Shown piece by piece: positions 48,872 to 57,810 of a stretch of DNA of 64,000 bases. Within the stretch, counting starts at the first letter, position 1. Every line of letters starts with the position of its first letter. The stretch is from Lysobacter sp. (lineage in GTDB: Bacteria > Pseudomonadota > Gammaproteobacteria > Xanthomonadales > Xanthomonadaceae), in NCBI GenBank assembly GCA_008015835.1, contig SSGH01000036.1, forward strand, positions 37,131 to 101,130. The letters run 5' to 3'. Made by a program: the position numbers and the translations under genes. Below the pieces are notes generated by a model. It did not search any database, had not been told where the DNA came from, and worked only from the letters and a program-made list of their open reading frames with translations.

Positions 48872-49992
48872 GCCGGGCCCGTCGCGTCGGAGCCGTTCGC
48901 GGCGTCGGCGTCGTTCGGGCGCGCTGCGTTCGAGCTGGCTTCGTTTGAGCCGGCTGCGTTCGAGCTGGCTTTGTTCGAGCCGGCTGCGTTCGATGCCGCG
49001 GGCGATTCGACCGCGTCGTCGAAGTCTTCGACATCCTCGTCGAATTCGCTGCGCAGCGGACCTGTATCGCGATCGCCGTCGCGGGTCGCCAACGATTTCA
49101 CGTAGATCGGCGCATTCGGCCGACGTTCGCCTTGGCGAACGTCATTGGGGTGTTCCTGCACGATATCGAGCAGGCGCTCTTTCGCCAGTTCGAGAATCGA
49201 CAGGAAGGTCACCACCACGCCCAGTTTGCCTTCGCGCGGCTCGAACAGGCTTTCGAAGCGATGGAAGCTGCCGTCGGCGAGCCGGCCCAGTACGTCGGTC
49301 ATCCGCTGCCGCACGCTCAAGGCATCGCGCTTGATCGCGTGGCCGGTGAACAATTCGGCGCGCTTGAGCACGTCGTGCAGCGCCAGCAGCATTTCCTTCA
49401 GATGCACCGGCGGCGGCAGTTTGACGCTGGCGCGGTCCGGCACGAAGGCCGTGGCCGGCGCCGTGTCGCGGTCCATGCGCGGCAGGGCGTCCAGATCTTC
49501 CGCCGCCTGTTTGAAGCGTTCGTAATCCTGCAGCCGGCGCACCAAATCCGCGCGCGGGTCGTCTTCCAACCCCTCGTCGCTGGGCGGGCGGGGCAGCAGC
49601 ATGCGGGATTTGATCTCGGCCAGGATCGCGGCCATGACCAAATACTCGGCCGCCAGCTCGAAGCGCATCTCGCGCATCACGTCGATGTACTGCACGTACT
49701 GGCGGGTGATCTCGGCGACCGGGATGTCCAGGATGTCGAGGTTCTGGCGGCGGATCAGGTACAGCAGCAGGTCGAGCGGGCCCTCGAAGGCTTCGAGAAT
49801 GATTTCCAACGCGTCCGGCGGGATGTAGAGATCCTGCGGAATCTGCAGCACCGGCTGGCCCAGCACCATGGCCAGCGGCATTTCGTGCTGCTGCGGGGCC
49901 TGCGGCGATGCGGATGGCGGCGACGACGCGACGGCGTCGGTCGAATCAACGGACGCGTCGAGCGCGTCGGGCGCGGTTTGGATGGTCATCAC
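48868..49992 (-). CDS. scpA: Segregation and condensation protein A (kleisin)
   Basis: 374 residues from ATG 49992; a second ATG at 49989 is equally possible. The kleisin core reads FEGPLDLLLYLIRRQNLDIL, then PVAEITRQYVQYID, AAEYLVMAAILAEIKSRMLL, and later VVTFLSILELAKERLLDIVQ. ScpA bridges the heads of the SMC dimer and binds ScpB. An Ala/Ser/Gln-rich N-terminal extension of about 50 residues and a C-terminal Ser-Asn-Ala-Ala repeat tail (encoded by a 30-bp tandem repeat) flank the core. It is the first gene of scpA-scpB-rluB. Confidence 0.94.
   Translation of the reverse strand: MMTIQTAPDALDASVDSTDAVASSPPSASPQAPQQHEMPLAMVLGQPVLQIPQDLYIPPDALEIILEAFEGPLDLLLYLIRRQNLDILDIPVAEITRQYVQYIDVMREMRFELAAEYLVMAAILAEIKSRMLLPRPPSDEGLEDDPRADLVRRLQDYERFKQAAEDLDALPRMDRDTAPATAFVPDRASVKLPPPVHLKEMLLALHDVLKRAELFTGHAIKRDALSVRQRMTDVLGRLADGSFHRFESLFEPREGKLGVVVTFLSILELAKERLLDIVQEHPNDVRQGERRPNAPIYVKSLATRDGDRDTGPLRSEFDEDVEDFDDAVESPAASNAAGSNKASSNAAGSNEASSNAARPNDADAANGSDATGPA
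48921..48993. repeat. 30-bp tandem repeat within the scpA 3' end
   Basis: Two full units (48921-48950, 48951-48980) and a 13-base partial third differ at only a few positions. The period is a multiple of three, so it encodes repeating SNAAGSNEAS-type residues in the ScpA tail. It could vary in copy number. Confidence 0.85.
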
Positions 49993-50590
49993 GACGACAT
50001 AAGGGACAACACGCGAACTGGCAGGTGGGGCGCGCTCCGAGGCGCTGGCGACCCCGTGCCCGCGAGGGAGGGGCCGAATGGTCGAACGCCCGAACGAGCC
50101 GTGGGCGGACGGCCGCGAGCCGAGCGATGGCCCGGTGCGCGACCTCGGCGGATGCCCCCGATGACCGGATCGGAGGGCGACCGAACGCGAATCGGCGGCT
50201 GCGGATCGATGCGGCCGTCGACGCGACGATCGACGAAGCGATCGGGCGTCTGCCGGGGCGAGAATCGAAGCGCTCGTCGGACGACCGACCGCACGGCCAA
50301 ATGGGCCGCAGGCGATGGCGGGCGAACGACGTGACGGAACGTTACGGAATCGGGCCCGATGATGCGGGGCCGGGTGGGGGCGGCGATCGTTTGGATTCTC
50401 TGCGTCGTCGCCGCAGCCGGCCGATGAACGGTCCGATGCGGCGCAAGAGTACGGCCTGCGCGGCTCGCTGTCCAGCCGGGAGGGGCGTCTCGACGACGGC
50501 GTTCATGCGGATCGCCGGCGAACGCGTCGCGCCGCCGGGGCGTTGGTATCCTGTGCCGCCGCGCGCCGCGCGCATTTCGGAACGCCCCGC
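49993..50590. other. 598-base intergenic region, no gene recognised
   Basis: Very GC-rich sequence between the divergent scpA and yciI genes. Open frames occur on both strands, but they are Arg-rich products of GC bias without ribosome-binding sites or recognisable domains. It should contain both promoters. No hairpin with a T-tract and no long repeat was seen. Confidence 0.4.
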
Positions 50591-50890
50591 ATGTGGTACG
50601 CCATCGAAGGCTACGACGCGCCGCAGACGCTGGATCGCCGCCTCGCCGCGCGGCCCGCGCATCTCGCCCGATTGACCGCCCTGCGCGACGAGGGCCGACT
50701 GCTGCTCGCCGGGCCGTGTCCCGCGATCGACGCCGAAGACCCGGGCCCGGCCGGCTTCAGCGGCAGCATCGTGATCGCCGAATTCGACTCGCTCGCCGCC
50801 GCCCGCGCCTGGGCCGATGCCGACCCCTACGTCGCGGCCGGCGTCTACGCGCGGGTCGAGGTGCGCCCGTTCAAGGCGGTGCTGCCGTGA
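50591..50890 (+). CDS. YciI family protein
   Basis: 99 residues from ATG 50591 (MWYAIEGYD). The ferredoxin-like YciI pattern is present: R-P-A-H-L-A-R-L near residue 22, [40 protein letters not shown] and [20 protein letters not shown]. The His24/Asp pair expected at the active site of YciI-like enzymes is present (His in PAHLARL). The biochemical reaction is not known for this subfamily. The stop overlaps the bolA start (GTGA), giving the yciI-bolA pair frequent in proteobacteria. Confidence 0.92.
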   Translation: MWYAIEGYDAPQTLDRRLAARPAHLARLTALRDEGRLLLAGPCPAIDAEDPGPAGFSGSIVIAEFDSLAAARAWADADPYVAAGVYARVEVRPFKAVLP

Positions 50891-51210
50891 GCGCTTCCGA
50901 ATCGACCTTCGCGCTCCCCGTCGGCCCGCTGCCGCGCGAGTCGCGGGTCGACGCGATTCGCGCCGCGCTCACGGCCGCCTTCGCGCCGAGCGAATTGGAC
51001 GTCGTCGACGATAGCCACCGTCACATCGGCCACGCCGGTGCGGCGCAGGGCCACGGCCATTTCAGCGTGCGCATCGTCAGCGCCGCGTTCGCCGGCATGA
51101 CGCCGGTCGCGCGCCATCGTGCGGTCTACGCCGCATTGGGCGATTTGATGCGGACGGATATTCATGCGCTGTCGATTCGTGCGAGCGCGCCGGAGCCGAC
51201 CGTCGACTGA
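50887..51210 (+). CDS. BolA family protein
   Basis: 107 residues from a GTG at 50887 coupled to yciI. The BolA fold is shown by [40 protein letters not shown] (the conserved His in the GHFSV segment binds iron-sulfur clusters with a monothiol glutaredoxin) and [20 protein letters not shown]. BolA proteins act with Grx in Fe-S handling and as stress regulators. Cytoplasmic. Confidence 0.92.
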   Translation: MSASESTFALPVGPLPRESRVDAIRAALTAAFAPSELDVVDDSHRHIGHAGAAQGHGHFSVRIVSAAFAGMTPVARHRAVYAALGDLMRTDIHALSIRASAPEPTVD

Positions 51211-51248
51211 CAAAGATCGCTGGGGATTTCCCTGTTGAGAGGGCGCGC

Positions 51249-51605
51249 TCACTGCGCCGCGGCTTTCTGCTCCAGCATTTTTTGCAGCACGACGACGGCG
51301 CAGTTCGTGCCGGCCTGCTGCAGCAGTTGCTGATCGTTGGCGGACAGCGAATCGCCGTCGGCGATTTCGCGGATGCGCGCGGCGCCCATCAAGCTCACGG
51401 TTTTTTCGGCGGAGCAGTCGCAGTACTCGCGCACGGTTTCCGGCGGCATGTTCTGCGCCGACTTGCCGGCGGTTTGCGCGCAACTGGCCGCGAGCGTGGT
51501 CTTCAGCTCCGTGGTCACGTCCGCATCGGAGGGTTTGGAGCAACCGGCGAGCAGCGACGCCAGAGCGATGGTGAGGGCGATGGCGTTCGAGGCGCGGTGC
51601 TTCAT
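51249..51605 (-). CDS. Small putative lipoprotein
   Basis: 118 residues. The lipobox SLLAGC ends a clear signal (ASNAIALTIALASLLAGC), so the protein should be lipidated at Cys22. The mature part has four more Cys, in SCAQTAGK, YCDCSAEKTV and TNCAVVV, and the helical LSANDQQLLQQAG segment. This looks like the small Cys-containing lipoprotein type often seen in proteobacteria, without known function. The gene is convergent with bolA. Confidence 0.75.
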   Translation of the reverse strand: MKHRASNAIALTIALASLLAGCSKPSDADVTTELKTTLAASCAQTAGKSAQNMPPETVREYCDCSAEKTVSLMGAARIREIADGDSLSANDQQLLQQAGTNCAVVVLQKMLEQKAAAQ

Positions 51606-52037
51606 TCGGCGATCCTGGGCGGCGGTGCGTGGGAGGGCGATCGAGCGGATCGGTCGAACGGATCGATCTCGCCGAGCGTGCGATCATTCTGACGCAAGAA
51701 CGCGCTATGCGCGTCGAACCGCCGATCGCGGGCGACTGACGGACCTCGCGTGAGGTTCGAGCGCGAGGCCCGGCGGCGAGAGCGTATTGCGGCGGGCGTC
51801 TCGACGAGCCCGCGCGACGGCGCGGATCGCATCGGCGCGTGCGATTGCTGCGACGCAGCATGAAACGAGCAAGTCGCGGCGTATCTCGAAGTGCTGATTT
51901 TGTCAGAAATATCAATTCGTTACGAAAATGCGTTTCGTCGCCCGCCTGCTTGCGATAGACGCTTTACATCGATTCTTGAAAACGGTTACATTGGCCCCCG
52001 CCGCAGCGTGCGGCGTTCCCCCGACGGCGACCGGACG
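51606..52037. promoter_or_regulatory. Regulatory region upstream of the LacI gene
   Basis: 432 bases between divergent genes. Just before the lacI-type gene a 14-base site TGAAAACGGTTACA (51977-51990) differs at two positions from the palindrome TGTAAACGTTTACA found before the receptor gene, so it is a likely autoregulatory operator. AT-rich sequence TTTTGTCAGAAATATC just upstream (about 51898-51913) is promoter-like. No gene was recognised here. Confidence 0.55.
51977..51990. promoter_or_regulatory. Putative LacI-type operator, imperfect
   Basis: TGAAAACGGTTACA matches the perfect site at 53162-53175 at 12 of 14 positions, with the central CG retained. It lies 48 bases before the regulator's start codon, as expected for autoregulation. 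Confidence 0.6.
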
Positions 52038-53123
52038 ATGACGGCGACTGTGACGATCCGAGATGTGGCGCGAGCGGCGCAAGTGTCCGTCGCGACCGTA
52101 TCGCGTGCGCTTAACGGTCACGACAACGTCACCGATGCGGTGCGTCGCCGCGTTCTCGCGGTCGCCAGCGAACTTCGTTACAGCCCGCATCACGCCGCGC
52201 GCAGTTTGAGCAGCCGTCGCACCCACACCATCGGCGTGGTGCTGCCCGACCTGCACGGCGAATTCTTCTCCGAATTGATGCGCGGCATCGATCACGTGGC
52301 GCGCGAAAGCGGGCTGCATTTGCTGGTGTCGAGCTATCACGGCCATCCGGAAGAGCAAGCCTCCGCGCTGCGCGCGATGCGCGGCCGCGTCGACGGCCTG
52401 CTGGTGATGTCGCCGCACGCGGGCGATCTGGATTTCCTCGGCGAGAATCTCGCCGCGCTGCCCGCGGTGCTGATCAATTCGCAGCCGGGCCGCTCCGGGC
52501 AAATCGCGTTCGGCATCGACAACTATTCCGGCGCGCGCACGATGGTCGAGCATCTGTTGAGCGCCGGCCATCGCCGTATCGCGTTCGTCGCCGGCCCTGC
52601 GAACAATTTCGACGCCTTCGAGCGCCAACGCGGCTATCGCGATGCGCTGGCGGAGGCGGACCCGACGCTCGCGCCATGGGTGCTGCCGGGCGATTTCAGC
52701 GAAGCGTCGGGATATCTGGCGGGACAGGCCTTGCTCGCCGCGGACGAACGCCCGCAGGCGGTGTTCGCGGCCAACGACATGATGGCGTTGGGCTGTTTGT
52801 TCGCGTTGAATCAGGCGGGCGTCCGCGTGCCGGACGACATCGCGCTGGCCGGTTTCGACGATATTCCGCTGGCGCGCTATGTGGTGCCGTCGTTGACCAC
52901 GATGCGCGTGAAGATCGACGAATTGGGCGCGCACGCCATGCGCCTGCTGTTGGAGCTGCAGGAGGGCCTCGACGTGAGCGCACGGCTGTCGCCGCAAGCG
53001 CCGGAGCTGATCGTGCGCGAATCGAGCGTCGCCAAGCCGCATGAGGGCGCGAACGAGGAACGCGTTCCGGATCGGAAGCGAGCCGTCGCCAAGCGCGAAA
53101 GCGGCGGCGGAAAACGGACATGA
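52038..53123 (+). CDS. LacI family transcriptional regulator
   Basis: 361 residues from ATG 52038. The LacI headpiece is clear: TIRDVARAAQVSVATVSRAL (6-25), NGHDNVTDAVRRRVLAVASE and the hinge YSPHHAARSLSSRRT. The periplasmic-binding-protein-like effector domain follows: TIGVVLPDLHGEFFSELMRG, VDGLLVMSP, GHRRIAFVAGP, AVFAANDMMALGCLFALNQA and IALAGFDDIPLARYVVPSLT. It should bind the TGTAAACG-type palindromes before itself and before the TonB-receptor gene and respond to a sugar. A charged tail (NEERVPDRKRAVAKRESGG) follows the domain. It is the first gene of the carbohydrate locus. Confidence 0.95.
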   Translation: MTATVTIRDVARAAQVSVATVSRALNGHDNVTDAVRRRVLAVASELRYSPHHAARSLSSRRTHTIGVVLPDLHGEFFSELMRGIDHVARESGLHLLVSSYHGHPEEQASALRAMRGRVDGLLVMSPHAGDLDFLGENLAALPAVLINSQPGRSGQIAFGIDNYSGARTMVEHLLSAGHRRIAFVAGPANNFDAFERQRGYRDALAEADPTLAPWVLPGDFSEASGYLAGQALLAADERPQAVFAANDMMALGCLFALNQAGVRVPDDIALAGFDDIPLARYVVPSLTTMRVKIDELGAHAMRLLLELQEGLDVSARLSPQAPELIVRESSVAKPHEGANEERVPDRKRAVAKRESGGGKRT

Positions 53124-53161
53124 AGGCGATCGAGTCGTAGGGGCTTTTTTTTGCGTTGCGA

Positions 53162-53175
53162 TGTAAACGTTTACA
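53162..53175. promoter_or_regulatory. Perfect LacI-type operator TGTAAACGTTTACA
   Basis: A 14-bp perfect palindrome with the central CG typical of LacI-family operators, 46 bases before the TonB-dependent receptor start codon. With the receptor's GGGAGGGG ribosome-binding site downstream, it is in the right place to repress the receptor. Confidence 0.85.
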
Positions 53176-53221
53176 ACTAGCGATTATCAGAAATCAGCAT
53201 GCCCTCGGGAGGGGTGAAGTC

Positions 53222-56200
53222 ATGAAACAACCACGTCGACAGAAGCCGCATCGTTTGGAGCGCACGCTTCTGAGTTGCGCGCTCGCCAGTTGCTTGCTTT
53301 TCAGCGTTCCGACCGTTTTCGCCCAGTCCACCGGCGCGACCGTGCGCGGTCAGGCTTCGGCCGACGCCAAGATCACCGCCACCAACGTCGCGACCGGCTT
53401 CAGCCGCAGCGTGGCGGCGGGCGAGGGCGGCGCGTACACCTTGATCGGCCTGCCGCCGGGCACGTATCGCATCACCGTCGAATCCGGCGGCGAGACCATC
53501 AACCGCGACGTGACCCTGCGCGTGGGCGAGACGGTGACGTTCGATGCGCAGGGCAGCGGCGAGGCCGCCGCCGAGGGCGATCTGGAAACCATCGTCGTCA
53601 CCGCGCCGGTGCTGAAAGAAGCCAAGACCTCCGAAGTCGCGACCTACGTGTCGCAGCGCCAGATCGAAGCGTTGCCGCAGGCGTCGCGCAACTTCCTGGC
53701 CTTCGCCGACACCGTGCCGGGCATGATCTTCGAGACCAATTCGGACGGGTCGACCAAACTGCGCGGCGGCGCGCAGAACTCCAACGGCATCAATGTGTTC
53801 ATCGACGGCGTCGGCCAGAAGAACTATGTGCTGAAGGGCGGCGTCAGCGGCCAGGATTCTTCCAGCGGCAATCCTTTCCCGCAGTTGGCGATCGGCGAGT
53901 ACAAAGTCATTTCGTCGAACTACAAGGCCGAGTACGACCAAATCAGCAGCGCCGCCGTCACCGCGGTCACGCGCTCTGGCACCAACGAATTCCAGGGACA
54001 ATTCTTCTGGGATTACACGACGAACAAGATGCGGTCCGCCAGATTCGAGGAGGAAAAGAACGGACGTAAAGTGCCGTCTAGCGAAGAACAGTACGGTGTG
54101 TCGTACGGCGGCCCGATTCTGCAAGACAAACTCTTCTTCTATGTCGCGTACGAAGCGAAGGACATCGAGCGGCCTCGAGATGTGCGCGTCGGCGATCGTT
54201 CGTTCGATGCAGCGCTCTTGACGCCTGAGTTGTCGTCATATTTGGGAGGCGTTTCGCCGCCCTTCGAACAGGACATGTATTTTGGAAAATTGACTTGGCA
54301 AGCGAACGATAATCATCTCGTTGAATTCTCCGCGAAGCGTCGCGTCGAGGAAGAATTGACCGGTATCGGTGACGGTCCGAATGTGCCCAGCTACGGCAGC
54401 AGCAAAACCAACAACAGCACGCGTCTGGATCTGCGTTGGCAGTGGAGCGGGGCCAATTGGCTGAACGATATGCATCTGACGTCGGAAGACGATGCCTGGA
54501 ACCCTGAGCCGATCACGATCGGGCCGGGTTATCAGATCGTCAATACCCGCAACGGCAATACAACCGGTAATCCGATTCTCAACATCGGCGGCGGCCAGGA
54601 CTTCCAGGACAAAGGTCAGCAAGGCTATTCGTTTCAAGACGACTTCACGTTTACGGGCATCGATCGCCATACGATGAAAATGGGCTTCAAGTACAAGTCC
54701 GTCGAGATCAACGCGTTCGAGCAGCAACCCTATAACCCGCAATACCGCGTGGACTATCTCGAGAATATCGATGCCGGCCGGACCTCGTTGGCGACGTTCG
54801 TCCCGTTCCGCGTCGAATTCGGCGCGCAGTTGCCGGGTTCGCCGAGCCGCAACATCAAGTCGAGTAACAAGCAGTATGGCGTTTATTTCCAGGACGACTG
54901 GGAAGTCAACGACAAATTGACGCTGAATCTCGGTCTGCGCTACGACTACGAACGCAGCCCGGGATTCGAGAACTATGTTACCCCCGCGAACGTGGTGACG
55001 GCGCTGCGCGGTTGGTCGAACATCCATGGCCCGAACGTGGATTACGACATTGAGGACTACATCAGCAGCGGCGGTAATCGCAGCGCGTTCAAGGGCGCAT
55101 GGCAGCCCAGACTCGGCTTCTCGTATGACCTTTTCGCCGATGAGCGTCATGTGATCTTCGGTGGCGCGGGCCGTTCCTATGATCGCAATTTGTTCGATTA
55201 CATCGCGTTGGAGCAATCCAAGAGTACCTTTCCGAGATATGCATACGACTTCAATACGCTGGACCACCCGTGTACGGTCGGGACAGGAAGGTGCTTGACT
55301 TGGAATGCGAGTTACCTCGACCCAGCTGCGCTCTATGCTTTGGCCGCCGCGAACCCGAATCTCGGCGCCGAAGTCAATTTGATCAACAACGACATCAAAA
55401 CTCCGTATTCCGATCAGTTCAGCATCGGCATGCGCAACGTGTTCAAGGTGATGGACAACGATTGGAGCTCGTCGGTCGCGTTCGTGCATATCCGCAGCTA
55501 CGACGGTATCCAGTTCTCGCTCGGCAATCGCTGGCCGGACGGCAGTTTCCGCGATCCGACGAGGACGGGCGCGACCTGGGGCAATCAGCCTTGGGGCTTC
55601 CCGATTCCGGGCTTCGGCACCTTGATCCTCGCCGACAACGGCATCGAGACGAGGCTGAATTCGCTGTTGTTCTCGCTGGAGAAGCCGTACAGCAAAGCGT
55701 CGCCTTGGGGCTTCACCCTGGCCTACACCTACAGCGACGCCGAAGAGAATCGCAACAACGCCGCGAACTCCGACGAGCACTACCTGTTCGATTACTCCGG
55801 TCAGCAAGGTCAGCCCTTCACGCGTTCGCTCGGAATCTCGAAGCACCGCTTAGTCGGCACCGGCATCTACGGCATCGGCGGCTTCACGTTATCCGGGAAG
55901 CTGACCTTGGCCAGCCCGACGCCGAAAGAAGCGCTGAACTGCTACGACGCGCCGAGTTCCGACAACTGTTTCTTCGATCCGTACACCTCGAGCGAGGGCA
56001 TCGGCTTCAAGCAGTTGGATGTCGCGGTGCGTAAGGACTGGGATACGGGCGCGGGCATCAAGTTCTACGTCCGCGGCGACGTCTTCAACGTGTTCAATTG
56101 GCGCAACTTCACCGACTACGACACCTGGCGCGGCGGTCCCGGAAGCGCGAATCCGAACTTCGGTCGTCGCAGCGGTAACGGCACCGTGTGGCCGCCGCGG

Positions 56201-56233
56201 ATGTTCAAGGTCTCGCTCGGCTTCAGTTGGTGA
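53222..56233 (+). CDS. TonB-dependent receptor (Oar-like, with carboxypeptidase-regulatory-like N-domain)
   Basis: 1003 residues from ATG 53222; GGGAGGGG lies upstream. A long signal peptide (TLLSCALASCLLFSVPTVFA) precedes a carboxypeptidase-like beta domain (ATNVATGFSRSVAAGEGGAY, IGLPPGTYRITVESGG). The plug domain follows (LETIVVTAPVLKE, ATYVSQRQIEALPQASRNFL, LRGGAQNSNGINVFIDG). The rest is the beta-barrel, ending in a C-terminal Phe-Ser-Trp (FKVSLGFSW), the outer-membrane signature. It should import a carbohydrate through the outer membrane under TonB. It is controlled by the adjacent operator. GC falls slightly in the mid-barrel (about 54100-55300). It is followed by the glycosidase gene after 62 bases. 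Confidence 0.94.
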   Translation: MKQPRRQKPHRLERTLLSCALASCLLFSVPTVFAQSTGATVRGQASADAKITATNVATGFSRSVAAGEGGAYTLIGLPPGTYRITVESGGETINRDVTLRVGETVTFDAQGSGEAAAEGDLETIVVTAPVLKEAKTSEVATYVSQRQIEALPQASRNFLAFADTVPGMIFETNSDGSTKLRGGAQNSNGINVFIDGVGQKNYVLKGGVSGQDSSSGNPFPQLAIGEYKVISSNYKAEYDQISSAAVTAVTRSGTNEFQGQFFWDYTTNKMRSARFEEEKNGRKVPSSEEQYGVSYGGPILQDKLFFYVAYEAKDIERPRDVRVGDRSFDAALLTPELSSYLGGVSPPFEQDMYFGKLTWQANDNHLVEFSAKRRVEEELTGIGDGPNVPSYGSSKTNNSTRLDLRWQWSGANWLNDMHLTSEDDAWNPEPITIGPGYQIVNTRNGNTTGNPILNIGGGQDFQDKGQQGYSFQDDFTFTGIDRHTMKMGFKYKSVEINAFEQQPYNPQYRVDYLENIDAGRTSLATFVPFRVEFGAQLPGSPSRNIKSSNKQYGVYFQDDWEVNDKLTLNLGLRYDYERSPGFENYVTPANVVTALRGWSNIHGPNVDYDIEDYISSGGNRSAFKGAWQPRLGFSYDLFADERHVIFGGAGRSYDRNLFDYIALEQSKSTFPRYAYDFNTLDHPCTVGTGRCLTWNASYLDPAALYALAAANPNLGAEVNLINNDIKTPYSDQFSIGMRNVFKVMDNDWSSSVAFVHIRSYDGIQFSLGNRWPDGSFRDPTRTGATWGNQPWGFPIPGFGTLILADNGIETRLNSLLFSLEKPYSKASPWGFTLAYTYSDAEENRNNAANSDEHYLFDYSGQQGQPFTRSLGISKHRLVGTGIYGIGGFTLSGKLTLASPTPKEALNCYDAPSSDNCFFDPYTSSEGIGFKQLDVAVRKDWDTGAGIKFYVRGDVFNVFNWRNFTDYDTWRGGPGSANPNFGRRSGNGTVWPPRMFKVSLGFSW

Positions 56234-56295
56234 TCGATCGGCCCCGATATGCCGTGTCCGCGCGGCGTATCGGGGCGCTCCCCCGCACGCAGGAG

Positions 56296-57801
56296 ATGCG
56301 TTTGTCTCGCTTACCGATTCGCGCGATTCGCCCCATGATCTTCCGTTTCGCCGCCGGGATGGGGGTGTGCCTCTTCCTCGCCCTCATCGCGAGTTGCCGC
56401 CATGTCCCCCCGTCGGCGACCTCCGCACCGGCGGTCTCTACTTCCTCCACGCCGCGCGCATTGCCGGCGGACATCGAGGAGATCGAGCGCCGTACCTTCG
56501 ATTATTTTTGGGAAACGACCGACGCGCGCACGGGTCTCGCGCCCGATCGTTATCCCGCGCAGCCGTTCTCCAGCGTCGCCGCGATCGGTTTCGCGCTGAC
56601 GGCCTATCCGATCGGCGTCGAACGCGGTTGGATCGCGCGCGAACAAGCGACGGAACGCACGCTGGTCACGCTGCGTTTTCTGCGCGATGCGCCGATGGGG
56701 CCGGAAGCCGAGGGCCGTGCGGGTTATCGCGGTTTCTACTACCACTTTCTCGATATGCGCGAAGGGCGTCGCTTCGGCGCTTGGGTCGAGCTGTCGAGCG
56801 TGGATACGGGCTTGATGATGATGGGCGTGCTGTTCGCCCAGAGCTATTACGATCGCGACGATCCGCGCGAGCGCGAGATCCGCGAAATCGCCGACGCCCT
56901 GTACCGCCGCGTGGAATGGACCTGGATGCAGCCGCGTCCGCCGCTGGTCGGGATGGGTTGGCACCCGGAAAAAGGCTTCATCGACAACGACTGGCACGGC
57001 TACAACGAAGCGATGCTGGTGTACGTGTTGGCGCTGGGATCGCCCACGCACCCCGTCGCGCCGGAGGCCTGGAACGCGTGGACCTCGACCTATGGCCGCA
57101 GTTGGGGCGAGTATCGCGGCCACGAACATTTGGCGTTCGGGCCGCTGTTCGGACATCAATACAGCCATGTTTGGATCGACTATCGGGGGATTCGCGATGC
57201 CTACATGCGCGAACGCGGTTTGGATTACTTCGAGAACAGCCGCCGCGCCGCCTATGCGCAGCGCGAGTACGCCATCGCGAATCCGATGGGCTGGAAAGGC
57301 TACAGCGCATCGATCTGGGGCCTGACCGCTTGCGACGGGCCGCAGCATACGAAGCAATCCTACGCGGGCGAACCGCGCGAATTCCGCGCCTACAGCGCGC
57401 GCGGCGCGGGCTTGGTCGACGTTTTCGACGACGGCACGATCGCGCCGACCGCCGCCGTGGCGTCGATCGCGTTCGCGCCGGAGATCGCGATTCCGGCGGC
57501 GCAAGCGATGCGTCGCGATTATGGCGACGATCTGTACGGCCGCTACGGCTTTTTGGACGCCTTCAATCCCAGCTTCGAGTACGGCGTGCCGGTCGCGACC
57601 GGCAAGGTCGTCCCGGGCAAAGGCTGGTTCGCCGGCGACTATCTGGGCATCGATCAGGGCCCGATTCTCGCGATGATCGCCAATCATCGCGATGGGTTCG
57701 TATGGGATGTGATGAAGCGTAATCCGTACGTTCGCCGCGGCCTGCAGCGCGCGGGTTTCGAAGGCGGCTGGCTCGACGTGTCGTCGCCGACATCGCGGTA
57801 A
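56296..57801 (+). CDS. Glucoamylase-like lipoprotein glycosidase
   Basis: 501 residues from ATG 56296; an ATG at 56335 would give a shorter signal, and neither has an ideally spaced site. The N-terminus is a lipoprotein signal (GVCLFLALIASC). The body matches the glucoamylase/glycoamylase-like (PF10091-type) family: ERRTFDYFWETTDARTGLAP, IGFALTAYPIGVERGWIARE, YYHFLDMREGRRF, LSSVDTGLMMMGVLFAQSYY, FGPLFGHQYSHVWIDYRGIR, NPMGWKGYSASIWGLTACDG and WFAGDYLGIDQGPILAMIAN. It is expected to be an exported hydrolase of beta- or alpha-glucans, part of the (alpha/alpha)6 barrel group. It sits between the receptor and the solute-binding-protein gene. Confidence 0.88.
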   Translation: MRLSRLPIRAIRPMIFRFAAGMGVCLFLALIASCRHVPPSATSAPAVSTSSTPRALPADIEEIERRTFDYFWETTDARTGLAPDRYPAQPFSSVAAIGFALTAYPIGVERGWIAREQATERTLVTLRFLRDAPMGPEAEGRAGYRGFYYHFLDMREGRRFGAWVELSSVDTGLMMMGVLFAQSYYDRDDPREREIREIADALYRRVEWTWMQPRPPLVGMGWHPEKGFIDNDWHGYNEAMLVYVLALGSPTHPVAPEAWNAWTSTYGRSWGEYRGHEHLAFGPLFGHQYSHVWIDYRGIRDAYMRERGLDYFENSRRAAYAQREYAIANPMGWKGYSASIWGLTACDGPQHTKQSYAGEPREFRAYSARGAGLVDVFDDGTIAPTAAVASIAFAPEIAIPAAQAMRRDYGDDLYGRYGFLDAFNPSFEYGVPVATGKVVPGKGWFAGDYLGIDQGPILAMIANHRDGFVWDVMKRNPYVRRGLQRAGFEGGWLDVSSPTSR

Positions 57802-57810
57802 GCTGGCGGC

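Noticed and set aside
49993..50590. Possible small genes upstream of yciI
   Set aside because: Frames on both strands are Arg-rich GC artefacts without start signals or domains.
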